The notes under the pieces: generated by a model
What the model was told of the DNA's origin: nothing
Databases searched by the model: none
Seen by the model: the letters and a program-made list of their open reading frames with translations, nothing else
Assembly (NCBI RefSeq): GCF_947258355.1
Contig: NZ_CAMYIC010000027.1
Coordinates: forward strand, 1-32,242
Source: an uncultured Allomuricauda sp.
GTDB lineage: Bacteria > Bacteroidota > Bacteroidia > Flavobacteriales > Flavobacteriaceae
Direction of reading: 5' to 3'
Length of the DNA stretch: 32,242 nt
Program-made: the position numbers and the translations under genes
In this document: positions 1 to 7,540 of the stretch, in pieces
Layout of the letters: each line of letters begins with the position of its first letter
How positions within the stretch are numbered: position 1 is the first letter of the stretch

Positions 1-38
1 TAAAAAAAATATTGTAGATTTGTCTGTAACCACTAAAT

Positions 39-46
39 TAACTTTG
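39..46 (+). promoter_or_regulatory. Candidate Bacteroidota -7 promoter element for the first gene
   Basis: The sequence TAACTTTG fits the TAnnTTTG -7 consensus of Bacteroidota housekeeping promoters and lies 16 bases before the ATG at 63. A TTTG at 19-22 could be the -33 element. A second match, TAGATTTG at 15-22, would give a leader of about 35 bases. The short motif occurs by chance in AT-rich DNA, so this is tentative. Confidence 0.3.
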
Positions 47-62
47 AAAGACAGTATCAGAT

Positions 63-800
63 ATGTTAAACTTAATTCTTATTGTTGTATTAATATGCCT
101 TGTGACCATAGGGCTTGTTTTCTTGATTGATAGATTTTTACCTCAAAAAGTAAAGCCTGTATTAGTAATTCTATTTGGAATTCTTAGTATTTACCTTGGT
201 TATAAAATATACGATTCCATCAACGCCCCCATTGAGTTCAATAAGGTAAGAAACGAAAGGTTTTCCCAGGTCATCAACAAACTAAAGGACATCCGGGATT
301 CACAAGAAGCCTATAAAACAGTTAACGGAAAATACGCAGGTGATTTTGAAAGCTTGATCAAATTCATCGATACCGGAAACTACACCATCACTACACAGCG
401 CGATTCTTCTTTTATGAGGTATGACAGAGTATACCAAATTGAAATGCAGCAGGACACTGTTATTGTGGATACTTTGGGTACGGTTAAGGTTAAAGATTCT
501 TTGTTTGGAGCGGATGACCGTTACAAAACCATGATGGACGTTCCTTACGCACAAAACAATGAAAAGTTTGAAATGAAGGCTGACATTATTGACAAGAGTG
601 GATATAAAGCGCCTGTTTTTGAAGCTAAGGTCAAGAAAAATGTTGTGCTTTACGACCAGCCAGAAGATTTGGTAGAAAAGGAAAACTCCTACCAAAGTGT
701 GGAAGAAGTAAATGGTACGGAAATAAAGGTTGGTTCCCTAACCGATGTTAGTACAAACGGAAACTGGCCACCTGTCTACGATAGGAAAAAGAACAACTAG
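63..800 (+). CDS. Conserved membrane-anchored protein of unknown function
   Basis: I do not recognise a named family. Two hydrophobic segments, about residues 2-22 and 30-50, should anchor the 245-residue protein in the inner membrane. The rest is soluble, charged and rich in Lys, Asp and Val. Residues about 65-90 (KLKDIRDSQEAYK, then a GKYAGDF turn) resemble the amphipathic stretch after the transmembrane helix in pilin-like or secretion-type proteins, but there is no prepilin cleavage site, so this is only a resemblance. It lies directly upstream of the DUF3822 and rsmD genes on the same strand and probably shares their transcript; its stop codon at 798-800 lies inside the open frame of the DUF3822 gene. 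The ATG at 63 gives a normal hydrophobic N-terminus. A role linked to a DUF3822 partner is inference from position only. Confidence 0.75.
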   Translation: MLNLILIVVLICLVTIGLVFLIDRFLPQKVKPVLVILFGILSIYLGYKIYDSINAPIEFNKVRNERFSQVINKLKDIRDSQEAYKTVNGKYAGDFESLIKFIDTGNYTITTQRDSSFMRYDRVYQIEMQQDTVIVDTLGTVKVKDSLFGADDRYKTMMDVPYAQNNEKFEMKADIIDKSGYKAPVFEAKVKKNVVLYDQPEDLVEKENSYQSVEEVNGTEIKVGSLTDVSTNGNWPPVYDRKKNN

Positions 801-856
801 CTATAGTACAGAAAGAATCAAATAGCACTTATAGAAAACTGTCCATTCAAGCCGGC

Positions 857-1615
857 TTGAATGGACTTTCTTTTTGTGTAGTGGATACCATTACCAACAA
901 AATTCTCGCGTTTGAACGGGTAAACTTTAAAACACAGCTCACCCCCTACTTAATGCTCAAGGAGCTAAAGGACAAACTGAGCAAACAAGGCCAAGTGGGA
1001 AAGAACTTCTCCGAGGTTGTGGTCATACACAAGAACAATATGTTCAGTCTGGTTCCCAAGCCCCTTTTTAACAAAGAAGAATTACCGAACTACTTAAAGT
1101 TCAATGCAAAGATAATGGCCAACGACCTTATCGCGTTTGACGAAATCCCGAATCAGGAAATTGTCAATGTTTATGTCCCCTACACTAACGTAAACAACTA
1201 TATTTTTGAACTTTTCGGGGAGTTTGAATTCAAGCATAGCGGAACTGTTCTAATCAACACCTTGTTAAATCAAAACAGAACAACTTCGGAACCGATTTGT
1301 TATGTACAAGTCTCTGAACGTGAAATGGAGATGATGGTAATGTCCGATAAAAAACTACTGTTCTACAATCAGTTCGAGTACGGCAACAAAGAGGACTTTC
1401 TTTATTATCTATTGTTCAGTTTAGAGCAATTACAGATAAACCTTGAAACGGTCAGTCTAAAACTTTTTGGTGTGGTTGAAGAAGGAGACCCCATTTATGA
1501 GCTCTGTTACCAATACATAAAAAACGTATCCGTCTTTGTTCCTAGCAATCCATCCTTTCCTGTTGACCAATTGGAAAACGAGGGTATCGATTTTTCCATT
1601 TTAAGCTCCCTGTAA
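857..1615 (+). CDS. DUF3822 family protein (start probably upstream of 857)
   Basis: The N-terminal pattern (NGLSFCVVD), the length of about 250 residues and the position directly before rsmD fit the DUF3822 family, which is common in Bacteroidota and has no established function. The fold is thought to be actin/ASKHA-like, from general knowledge, not from this sequence. No signal peptide or membrane segment is seen, so it should be cytoplasmic. The first standard start codon is the TTG at 857, but the frame stays open back to 785, and the stretch just before it reads KLSIQAGL, which matches how the family normally begins. No ATG, GTG or TTG lies there, so translation may start at a rare codon such as ATA at 803, three bases after the upstream stop, or ATT at 845. 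The stop codon is one base before the ATG of rsmD, implying an operon. Confidence 0.8.
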   Translation: MNGLSFCVVDTITNKILAFERVNFKTQLTPYLMLKELKDKLSKQGQVGKNFSEVVVIHKNNMFSLVPKPLFNKEELPNYLKFNAKIMANDLIAFDEIPNQEIVNVYVPYTNVNNYIFELFGEFEFKHSGTVLINTLLNQNRTTSEPICYVQVSEREMEMMVMSDKKLLFYNQFEYGNKEDFLYYLLFSLEQLQINLETVSLKLFGVVEEGDPIYELCYQYIKNVSVFVPSNPSFPVDQLENEGIDFSILSSL

Positions 1616-1616
1616 A

Positions 1617-2156
1617 ATGCGTATCATATCAGGAAAATATAAGGGCAAAAGACTAACTGCCCCCAAAAAGCTACCTGTTCGCCCAACCACAGATATGGCC
1701 AAAGAAGCACTGTTCAATATTTTGAACAACAAGTACTATTTTGATGAAATCGAGGTACTGGACCTTTTTTCGGGCACAGGCAATATTAGTTTTGAGTTCG
1801 CATCCAGAGGAACAGAAAAAATAACTGCGGTAGATGGCTTTCACGGATGTGTTCGATTTATTTCAAAGATAGCTCAAGAACTGGGTTTTTCCATTTCCAC
1901 CATAAAGTCGGATGTGTTTAAATTTTTACAAGGTACACCCCAAAAGTTTGACCTGATTTTTGCCGACCCCCCATACGATTTTGATAAAGCTGAATTTTTA
2001 AGAATTGCCGATTTGGTTTTTGAAAAAGAGCTCTTGCTCGAAGATGGGCTTTTGATCATTGAGCACTCCGAACAAACAGACCTTTCCGAACATCCGAAGT
2101 TTTCGGAGGAGAGAAAATATGGCGGAAGTGTTTTTAGTTTTTTTGAAGTGGAATAA
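1617..2156 (+). CDS. rsmD: 16S rRNA (guanine(966)-N(2))-methyltransferase RsmD
   Basis: RsmD methylates G966 of 16S rRNA in the 30S subunit using S-adenosylmethionine. The 179-residue length is normal. The N-terminus MRIISGKYKGKRL is typical. Motif I for SAM binding, DLFSGTGN, is at about residues 49-56, and the catalytic motif IV, DPPY, is at 117-120. The ATG follows the DUF3822 stop by a single base, so the two are probably translationally coupled. The stop codon at 2154-2156 touches the 3' end of the RNase P RNA gene on the opposite strand, so the two transcripts converge and may overlap. The assignment rests on clear motifs. Confidence 0.95.
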   Translation: MRIISGKYKGKRLTAPKKLPVRPTTDMAKEALFNILNNKYYFDEIEVLDLFSGTGNISFEFASRGTEKITAVDGFHGCVRFISKIAQELGFSISTIKSDVFKFLQGTPQKFDLIFADPPYDFDKAEFLRIADLVFEKELLLEDGLLIIEHSEQTDLSEHPKFSEERKYGGSVFSFFEVE

Positions 2157-2452
2157 AAGCAGGCCATAAGCCGGATTCTGTATACCCCTATCATTTATCT
2201 AGACAAATGGTTGCCCAAGTGTTCCAACCGCCTACCCTCCAACTTGGGCGTGCAGCCCTCAAGTGTTGGTTTACATGGCGTTTCACCGCATAGAGTTTGC
2301 CGATTTCACTACAGCCGAACTGTACTTGCTTTCTGTTGCACTGGTCCTCGCCTTTCGGCGGACGGGCGTTACCCGCTATGCCGCACTTTGGTGTCCGGAC
2401 TTTCCTCTTCAAGCACGGTTGCCCATACTTGCAGCGATAAGGTGGCCTGCTG
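2155..2452 (-). ncRNA. rnpB: RNase P RNA, class A type
   Basis: This is the catalytic RNA of ribonuclease P, which removes 5' leaders from tRNA precursors. On the minus strand the conserved 5' core GAGGAAAGTCCGGAC is at 2393-2407 and the 3' core ACAGAATCCGGCTTATGGCC at 2162-2181, both hallmarks of bacterial RNase P RNA. The ends pair perfectly: AGCAGGCC at 2444-2451 with GGCCTGCT at 2158-2165, forming helix P1 and setting the limits to within a few bases. At about 298 nucleotides it is shorter than the E. coli RNA (377), suggesting smaller peripheral helices. A TAnnTTTG promoter sits just upstream. The 3' end, followed by a T4 run, abuts the rsmD stop codon. Several open frames across this segment are spurious. 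Confidence 0.96.
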
Positions 2453-2456
2453 TTTG

Positions 2457-2464
2457 CAAAGGTA
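2457..2464 (-). promoter_or_regulatory. Promoter -7 element of rnpB
   Basis: On the minus strand this reads TACCTTTG, a full match to TAnnTTTG. Counting about five to seven bases downstream puts the transcription start near 2451, exactly where the P1 helix begins, which supports both the promoter and the RNA end. A T-rich stretch about 20 bases upstream could serve as the -33 region. Confidence 0.65.
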
Positions 2465-2529
2465 ATCCAATTGTTAATAAAAAACAGCTTTACTGTGCAC
2501 TTGCAGGTAAGTTTGCACAATCCTATTTT

Positions 2530-2537
2530 TATATTTG
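2530..2537 (+). promoter_or_regulatory. Promoter -7 element of dnaX
   Basis: TATATTTG matches the TAnnTTTG consensus. It lies 23 bases before the TTG start at 2561, giving a leader of roughly 15 to 20 bases. It is back to back with the rnpB promoter, about 65 bases away on the other strand. Its position excludes the in-frame ATG at 2471 as the dnaX start, because that codon would be upstream of the transcript. Confidence 0.5.
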
Positions 2538-2560
2538 TAATAATTCTATTTTTCCGAGCA

Positions 2561-4333
2561 TTGGAACCGTTTATAGTATCAGCAAGAAAATATAGACCCC
2601 AAACATTCAAGGATGTAGTTGGACAATCCTCCATTACCAACACCTTGATGAACGCCATTGAACACAATCACTTGGCGCAAGCCTTACTGTTCTGTGGTCC
2701 CAGAGGTGTCGGAAAAACAACCTGTGCCCGAATTTTGGCCAAGAAAATCAATCAAGATGGTACAGAAAGGGAGGACGAAGATTTTGCATTCAATATTTTT
2801 GAGCTCGATGCTGCCTCTAATAATTCAGTGGACGATATTCGCAGCTTAATAGACCAAGTTCGGATACCTCCACAAACGGGAAAATACAAGGTTTACATAA
2901 TAGATGAGGTCCATATGCTGTCCCAATCTGCCTTCAATGCGTTTTTGAAGACCTTGGAAGAACCTCCGAAACATGCCATTTTTATTTTGGCCACCACGGA
3001 AAAGCATAAAATAATTCCTACCATCCTATCCCGATGTCAAATTTTTGACTTTAAACGTATCACCGTGAAGGATGCCACGGAATACTTAAAACATATTGCT
3101 GAACAGCAAGGAGTGCAAGCCGAGGAAAGCGCTTTGCACATTATCGCGCAAAAGGCAGATGGTGCCATGCGTGACGCATTATCCATTTTTGACAGAGTGG
3201 TAAGCTTTTCAGGTAAAGAATTGACCCGAAAAGCGGTAACCGAAAACCTTAATGTTCTCGATTACGATATTTATTTCTCTGCCACAGATTTAATTCTGGA
3301 AAATAACATCCCGGATCTGTTGATTCTTTTCAACAAAACCCTGTCCCTTGGGTTCGATGGCCACCACTTTGTTACAGGTTTGGCGTCACATTTCAGGGAT
3401 TTGATGGTTTGCCAACATCCGGAAACTTTGAATCTTTTGGAGGTAGGTGAAGATGTAAAGCAACAATACCAAGAGCAAGCCAAAAAAACCTCAAAGGAAT
3501 TTCTTTTAAATGCCATAGATCTGGCCAACGATTGCGACCTGAAGTACAAAACCAGCAAAAATCAGCGATTGCTCGTTGAGCTCACGCTCATGAAATTGGC
3601 ATCCATCACTTACGATGGAGAAAAAAAAAACTTTAATTTCATAATCCCTGCTTCCCATTTTGTACGCCAAGCTCCTAAATCAAACGGAGGAAAAGCATTG
3701 CAAAAAAATGGTATGGCGGCCCCAACGGCCAAAGCAGAAAAACCATTACCTCAACCGTCCACCCCTAAGGAGGATGTAACAGAGGCTACTGTTGCGGAAA
3801 AAGCGACGGTAGAAAAAGTGAGTGAACCGAAAGAAGGTTACCAACCCAAGAAAATCAAAATAAAGAGTTCAGAAAAACGGGTTTCAGGACTTTCACTCTC
3901 AAGTATCAAGGTCAAAAAAGAACACGAGAACACCAAATCTCCAAGTGTAGCCGAAGAAGACCTGCCCAAAGATTCCTTTGAAGAAAAGGATATGCAAAAA
4001 CATTGGGACGATTTTGTACACCAATTGGAAAAGCGAGGTAGAAAGATATTGGCCAGTAATCTCCAAACCGATGTTCCCAAACTAAAAAACGAGAATACTA
4101 TTTGGATTGAGCTCCCCAACAGCACCATGAAAAAGGAAATAGAACGAGAGCAAAGTTTGATGTTGGACTACCTCAAACAAAAGCTGAACAACTATTCCAT
4201 TTCGCTTTTTATCACTGTAAATGAGGAAGTAGCCAAGAAATTTGCCTTTACTCCAGAGGAAAAGTATGAAAAGTTGAAAGAAAAAAATCCAAATATTGAG
4301 TTATTGCGCAAAGAGTTTGATCTCGATTTTTAA
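2561..4333 (+). CDS. dnaX: DNA polymerase III subunit tau/gamma DnaX
   Basis: DnaX is the ATPase of the clamp-loader complex. I start it at TTG 2561 (590 residues), which gives the family N-terminus MEPFIVSARKYRPQTF; the in-frame ATG at 2471 would add about 30 unrelated hydrophobic residues. Walker A GPRGVGKTT is at residues 46-54, Walker B DEVH at 115-118 and the SRC motif near 157-159. The four zinc-binding cysteines found between Walker A and B in E. coli DnaX are absent and that loop is shortened; I recall the same in other Flavobacteriaceae. A Lys/Pro/Ala/Glu-rich linker (about 390-470) leads to a tau-type C-terminal domain that would bind polymerase III and helicase. An A10 run at 3621-3630, at the end of domain III, has an early stop in both other frames, so a truncated gamma form is possible. 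miaE follows from its own promoter. Confidence 0.95.
   Translation: MEPFIVSARKYRPQTFKDVVGQSSITNTLMNAIEHNHLAQALLFCGPRGVGKTTCARILAKKINQDGTEREDEDFAFNIFELDAASNNSVDDIRSLIDQVRIPPQTGKYKVYIIDEVHMLSQSAFNAFLKTLEEPPKHAIFILATTEKHKIIPTILSRCQIFDFKRITVKDATEYLKHIAEQQGVQAEESALHIIAQKADGAMRDALSIFDRVVSFSGKELTRKAVTENLNVLDYDIYFSATDLILENNIPDLLILFNKTLSLGFDGHHFVTGLASHFRDLMVCQHPETLNLLEVGEDVKQQYQEQAKKTSKEFLLNAIDLANDCDLKYKTSKNQRLLVELTLMKLASITYDGEKKNFNFIIPASHFVRQAPKSNGGKALQKNGMAAPTAKAEKPLPQPSTPKEDVTEATVAEKATVEKVSEPKEGYQPKKIKIKSSEKRVSGLSLSSIKVKKEHENTKSPSVAEEDLPKDSFEEKDMQKHWDDFVHQLEKRGRKILASNLQTDVPKLKNENTIWIELPNSTMKKEIEREQSLMLDYLKQKLNNYSISLFITVNEEVAKKFAFTPEEKYEKLKEKNPNIELLRKEFDLDF
3621..3630 (+). other. A10 slippery run in dnaX, candidate gamma-subunit slippage site
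   Basis: Ten consecutive A residues follow codon GGA 353 of dnaX. One extra A in the mRNA, or a -1 ribosomal shift, leads to TAA at 3634-3636 after about 358 codons. Loss of one A, or a +1 shift, leads to TAA at 3642-3644. Either product would be a clamp-loader core without the tau C-terminus. Thermus thermophilus makes gamma by slippage on a similar A run; use here is inferred. Confidence 0.5.
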
Positions 4334-4352
4334 ACTTACCGCTCAATACTTC

Positions 4353-4360
4353 TATCTTTG
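4353..4360 (+). promoter_or_regulatory. Promoter -7 element of miaE
   Basis: TATCTTTG matches TAnnTTTG. Transcription would start near 4366 and the ATG of miaE is at 4388, a leader of about 20 bases. The TTG inside this element begins a longer open frame but is unlikely to be a start because it is part of the promoter. Confidence 0.5.
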
Positions 4361-4387
4361 CAATCGAAAACACTTAAACATAAGTTT

Positions 4388-4969
4388 ATGTTAGGCCTAA
4401 AGCTACCAACGGACCCTAGATGGGTAAATATTGTTGAAAAAAACATTGAGGAAATTTTGACCGATCATGCCTATTGCGAACAAAAGGCAGCCAGTACAGC
4501 CATTTCATTAATTATTGGTTTCCCTGAAAAATCAGAATTGGTAAAGGAAATGACCGCACTTGCACGTGAAGAAATGGGACACTTTAACATGGTGCATGAT
4601 AAAATCATAAATCGTGGATGGGTCTTGGGACGTGAGCGCAAGGATGAATACGTAATTGAATTGATGAAATTCTTCCCTAAAGGCGGTAGCAGAGAAACCC
4701 ATTTGGTACACAAACTTTTATATGCAGCTTTAATCGAAGCTCGAAGTTGTGAACGTTTTAGATTGCTCTCCGAAGAAATAAACGACGAAGAATTATCCGA
4801 ATTCTACCGTAATCTTATGGTCAGTGAAGCCAATCATTATACCATGTTCCTGAAATTTGCCCGTAAATATGGCAATAAAGAGGAAGTGGATCAAAAATGG
4901 AACGACCTTTTGGAGTACGAAGCCCAACTAATGAAAGACTTGGGGAAAAAGGAAACCATGCACGGTTAG
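4388..4969 (+). CDS. miaE: tRNA-(ms[2]io[6]A)-hydroxylase MiaE-like
   Basis: MiaE is a diiron monooxygenase that hydroxylates the isopentenyl side chain of the modified A37 next to the anticodon in some tRNAs. The 193-residue protein starts MLGLKLPTDPRW and has the helical ferritin-like pattern. Likely iron ligands are E31, E62 and H65 (in EEMGH), E117 (LIEARS), and E147 and H150 (SEANH). I chose ATG 4388 because the longer frame would begin within a promoter element. The gene is tail-to-tail with ppk1, their stop codons overlapping by 4 bases, and no terminator is visible between them. In Bacteroidota this family is widespread as miaE-type protein; exact substrate use in this organism is inferred. 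Confidence 0.9.
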   Translation: MLGLKLPTDPRWVNIVEKNIEEILTDHAYCEQKAASTAISLIIGFPEKSELVKEMTALAREEMGHFNMVHDKIINRGWVLGRERKDEYVIELMKFFPKGGSRETHLVHKLLYAALIEARSCERFRLLSEEINDEELSEFYRNLMVSEANHYTMFLKFARKYGNKEEVDQKWNDLLEYEAQLMKDLGKKETMHG

Positions 4970-7041
4970 GCCTCCAATTTCCTTTTATAGTAATCATACA
5001 TCTCAAACTGGGAACGTAACTCAGGCTCTCCCTTGGCTCGCTTTCTGTAAGCGTTGTCCTGTTTTGCCGAAAATACTCTTGCTTTAGAGTTATCTCTCCA
5101 GGATATATCAAAGGTATCGAGAAGTTCTTGTCTGATATCGGGATCATAAATAGGACAGCCTACCTCAACCCTAAAATCAAGATTTCGAGTCATCCAATCT
5201 GCAGAGGAAATATATATTTTCGCGTCACCTCCATTTCCAAAAATGAACAATCTAGGGTGCTCCAAAAATTTATCCACCACACTTATGGCTTCAATATTTT
5301 CGCTCATACCTTCCACCCCGGGAATAAGGCAGCATATTCCCCTTACAATCATTTGGATTTTTACTCCTGCCCTACTGGCTTCATAAAGTTTATCCACCAT
5401 TTTGTAAGAGGTAAGGCTGTTCATTTTTATTTTGATGTAAGCTTCCTTACCTGCTTTGGCATACTCGATTTCATTTTCTATCAACTTCATAAAAGTTGAT
5501 TTGGTGTAATGAGGGGAAACAATAAGGTGCTTGTATTTGTTTATTTTATAATTGGTCTCAAAGAAGCCGAACACTTTGTTCATATCCTTTAAAATGCCTT
5601 GATGAGCGGTAAACAAGGTGTAATCCGTATATATTTTTGCAGTTGACTCATTGAAGTTTCCCGTACTGATAAAGCCATATCTTTTGATGCCCTCATCCTC
5701 TTCGCGTTCCACCAAGCAAACTTTACTATGCACTTTTAATCCTGGAACACCAAAAATCAGATTCACCCCTTCGTCCTGTAAATGATTGGCATACTCAATG
5801 TTGTTCTGCTCATCGAACCTGGCCTGCAATTCAATCTGTACCGTAACCTGCTTACCATTTTTAACCGCATTGACCAGGGCGGATGCTATTTGGCTATCGC
5901 TGGCCAATCGATAAATCGTAATCTTGATACTTCGTACTTGGGGATCCAAAGCCGCCTCGCGCAAAAACTTGGTTACATAACTAAAAGTGTGATACGGTGC
6001 ATAGATCATATAGTCTTTATGGGCGATCATGTCCAGCAAACTACCCTTCATGCTCAATCCTTTTACCGGTAAGGGCTCAATTTTATCGTACATAAGGTCG
6101 TGCCTTCCCAAACTGGGAAAACCCATATAATCCCTTCTGTTATGGTATCGGCCACCGGGAATAACGCTATCGGTGTCCATAATGTCCATTTTTTCCTTTA
6201 GAAATTGCAGGGTATCCTTATCTATGCTTTTATCGTAAACAAATCTAACTGGATCACTGATTTTTCTGTGCTCTACACTAGAAGAGATTTTCTCAATAAA
6301 ACTTTTACTTAAATCATTGTCGATATCCAACTCTGCATCCCGTGTGATTTTGATCATGTGGGCAGAAATGGATTCAAACTCGAACATGGTAAAAACACTG
6401 TCCAAACAAAAACGAATCAAATCATCCAGTATAATAACATAGTTTTTGTCACCTTCTTTTGGCAACACAACAAAGCGGTCTATACCCTTTGGAATCTCAA
6501 TAAGGGCATATCTATTATGCTTTCCTTTTCCAGAACCGTTTTTCATCACGATCTTGACGGCCAAATAAGCCGCAGTATCCTTCAATAAGGGAAACTCGGC
6601 AAGGTCGTTCAGGATAATTGTCATCAACTCTTGGTTCACCTTTTTAAAGAAATAGTCCCGGATAAATTCGGCCTGACTTTCATTGACTTCGGTTTCCCTT
6701 ATGATGAAAATGTTCTCTTGACGTAGCTCTTTGTCGATTTGTTTGAAAATCTCCAAACTACGTGCCTGCTGATTGATTACGATTTTGGTGATCTCTTCCA
6801 ACAGGTCTTTTGCTTTTTCGCCACCCAATACACTCTTACCCGTTTTTCCAGCATCCACAATACGTTTTACTGTGGCATACCGTACTTTGAAAAACTCGTC
6901 CAGATTATTGCTGAAAATTCCCAGAAAGCGTAAGCGGTCAATCAGGGGAACCCTATGGTCCTTACTCTCTTGCAATACCCTGGCATTGAATTGCAGCCAG
7001 CTGATTTCCCTGTTTATATATTCGTTCGTTGTTTTTACCAT
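4966..7041 (-). CDS. ppk1: Polyphosphate kinase 1
   Basis: PPK1 reversibly moves the terminal phosphate of ATP onto inorganic polyphosphate through a phosphohistidine. The 691-residue length is normal. The N-terminus (INREISWLQFNARVL) is characteristic. The autophosphorylated histidine is H438 in LKVHSKVCLV, and the second active-site histidine is H595 in FLEHPRLFIF, matching E. coli H435 and H592. A GGDAKIYISSADWM stretch near 604-617 belongs to the phospholipase-D-like C-terminal fold. The ATG directly follows the stop codon of the sixA-like gene with no spacer, so they should be co-transcribed and probably coupled. It is the last gene of the seven-gene run that begins with pyrR. Its end overlaps the 3' end of miaE by 4 bases. 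Confidence 0.97.
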   Translation of the reverse strand: MVKTTNEYINREISWLQFNARVLQESKDHRVPLIDRLRFLGIFSNNLDEFFKVRYATVKRIVDAGKTGKSVLGGEKAKDLLEEITKIVINQQARSLEIFKQIDKELRQENIFIIRETEVNESQAEFIRDYFFKKVNQELMTIILNDLAEFPLLKDTAAYLAVKIVMKNGSGKGKHNRYALIEIPKGIDRFVVLPKEGDKNYVIILDDLIRFCLDSVFTMFEFESISAHMIKITRDAELDIDNDLSKSFIEKISSSVEHRKISDPVRFVYDKSIDKDTLQFLKEKMDIMDTDSVIPGGRYHNRRDYMGFPSLGRHDLMYDKIEPLPVKGLSMKGSLLDMIAHKDYMIYAPYHTFSYVTKFLREAALDPQVRSIKITIYRLASDSQIASALVNAVKNGKQVTVQIELQARFDEQNNIEYANHLQDEGVNLIFGVPGLKVHSKVCLVEREEDEGIKRYGFISTGNFNESTAKIYTDYTLFTAHQGILKDMNKVFGFFETNYKINKYKHLIVSPHYTKSTFMKLIENEIEYAKAGKEAYIKIKMNSLTSYKMVDKLYEASRAGVKIQMIVRGICCLIPGVEGMSENIEAISVVDKFLEHPRLFIFGNGGDAKIYISSADWMTRNLDFRVEVGCPIYDPDIRQELLDTFDISWRDNSKARVFSAKQDNAYRKRAKGEPELRSQFEMYDYYKRKLEA

Positions 7042-7530
7042 TTATTTTTTCAAGTGTTTTGGAAAGACCATTTGTTTGGTGGTTCCCTTTGATATTTTCG
7101 CCCAATCGTCCACACCAAATGTAATGTGCACAAGTCCGGCAGTGGGAACGTTCTCAATATACTGATCTCCCCAAGTATTTGCAAGCGAAGTAAAGGCATA
7201 GTTATGCCCAAAAATGGCTACGGTGTCCAAACTGTTGTCCAACTTTTGCACAAATTGCTCCACACTATTGCCCGAAAAGTCATAAAGGGAGTTGGTTACG
7301 CTATATTTGGTCAAATCAAATTCCATGTTCCGAACAAAGATCATACTGGTGTGCAAAGCTCGATTGGCAGGGCTGGAATAAATAAAATCAATTTCGGGAG
7401 CGTGAAGACCAAATGTTTTGGACACCAAATGAGCATCGTTTATACCTCTTTGTTTTAAAGGTCTGTCCTTGTCGGATACATCGTAATCCCATGAGGATTT
7501 CCCATGTCGCATTAATATCAATTGTTTCAT
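7042..7530 (-). CDS. SixA-like histidine phosphatase family protein
   Basis: This 162-residue protein belongs to the histidine (phosphoglycerate mutase-like) phosphatase superfamily, SixA group, whose E. coli member dephosphorylates phosphohistidine on proteins. The catalytic RHG is at residues 8-10 within LILMRHGKSSWD. DRPLKQRG at about 22-29 is the typical SixA stretch, and a second conserved histidine occurs in the IFGHN segment near 120. There is no signal peptide, so it is cytoplasmic. It lies 10 bases after pdxH and its stop codon touches the ppk1 ATG. Because PPK1 works through phosphohistidine, the pairing is suggestive, but the substrate is unknown and could be another protein or a small phosphate ester. 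Confidence 0.88.
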   Translation of the reverse strand: MKQLILMRHGKSSWDYDVSDKDRPLKQRGINDAHLVSKTFGLHAPEIDFIYSSPANRALHTSMIFVRNMEFDLTKYSVTNSLYDFSGNSVEQFVQKLDNSLDTVAIFGHNYAFTSLANTWGDQYIENVPTAGLVHITFGVDDWAKISKGTTKQMVFPKHLKK

Positions 7531-7540
7531 CTTGTATGGG

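Noticed and set aside
2471..2560. Upstream ATG start for dnaX
   Set aside because: It lies before a well-placed promoter element and would add about 30 hydrophobic residues not found in the family; TTG 2561 gives the conserved N-terminus.
2191..2667. Three overlapping open frames on both strands across the RNase P RNA gene (2191-2667 minus, 2211-2465 plus, 2263-2595 plus)
   Set aside because: The segment is RNase P RNA, shown by its conserved cores and the perfect P1 pairing; the predicted peptides are cysteine- and arginine-rich without family pattern.
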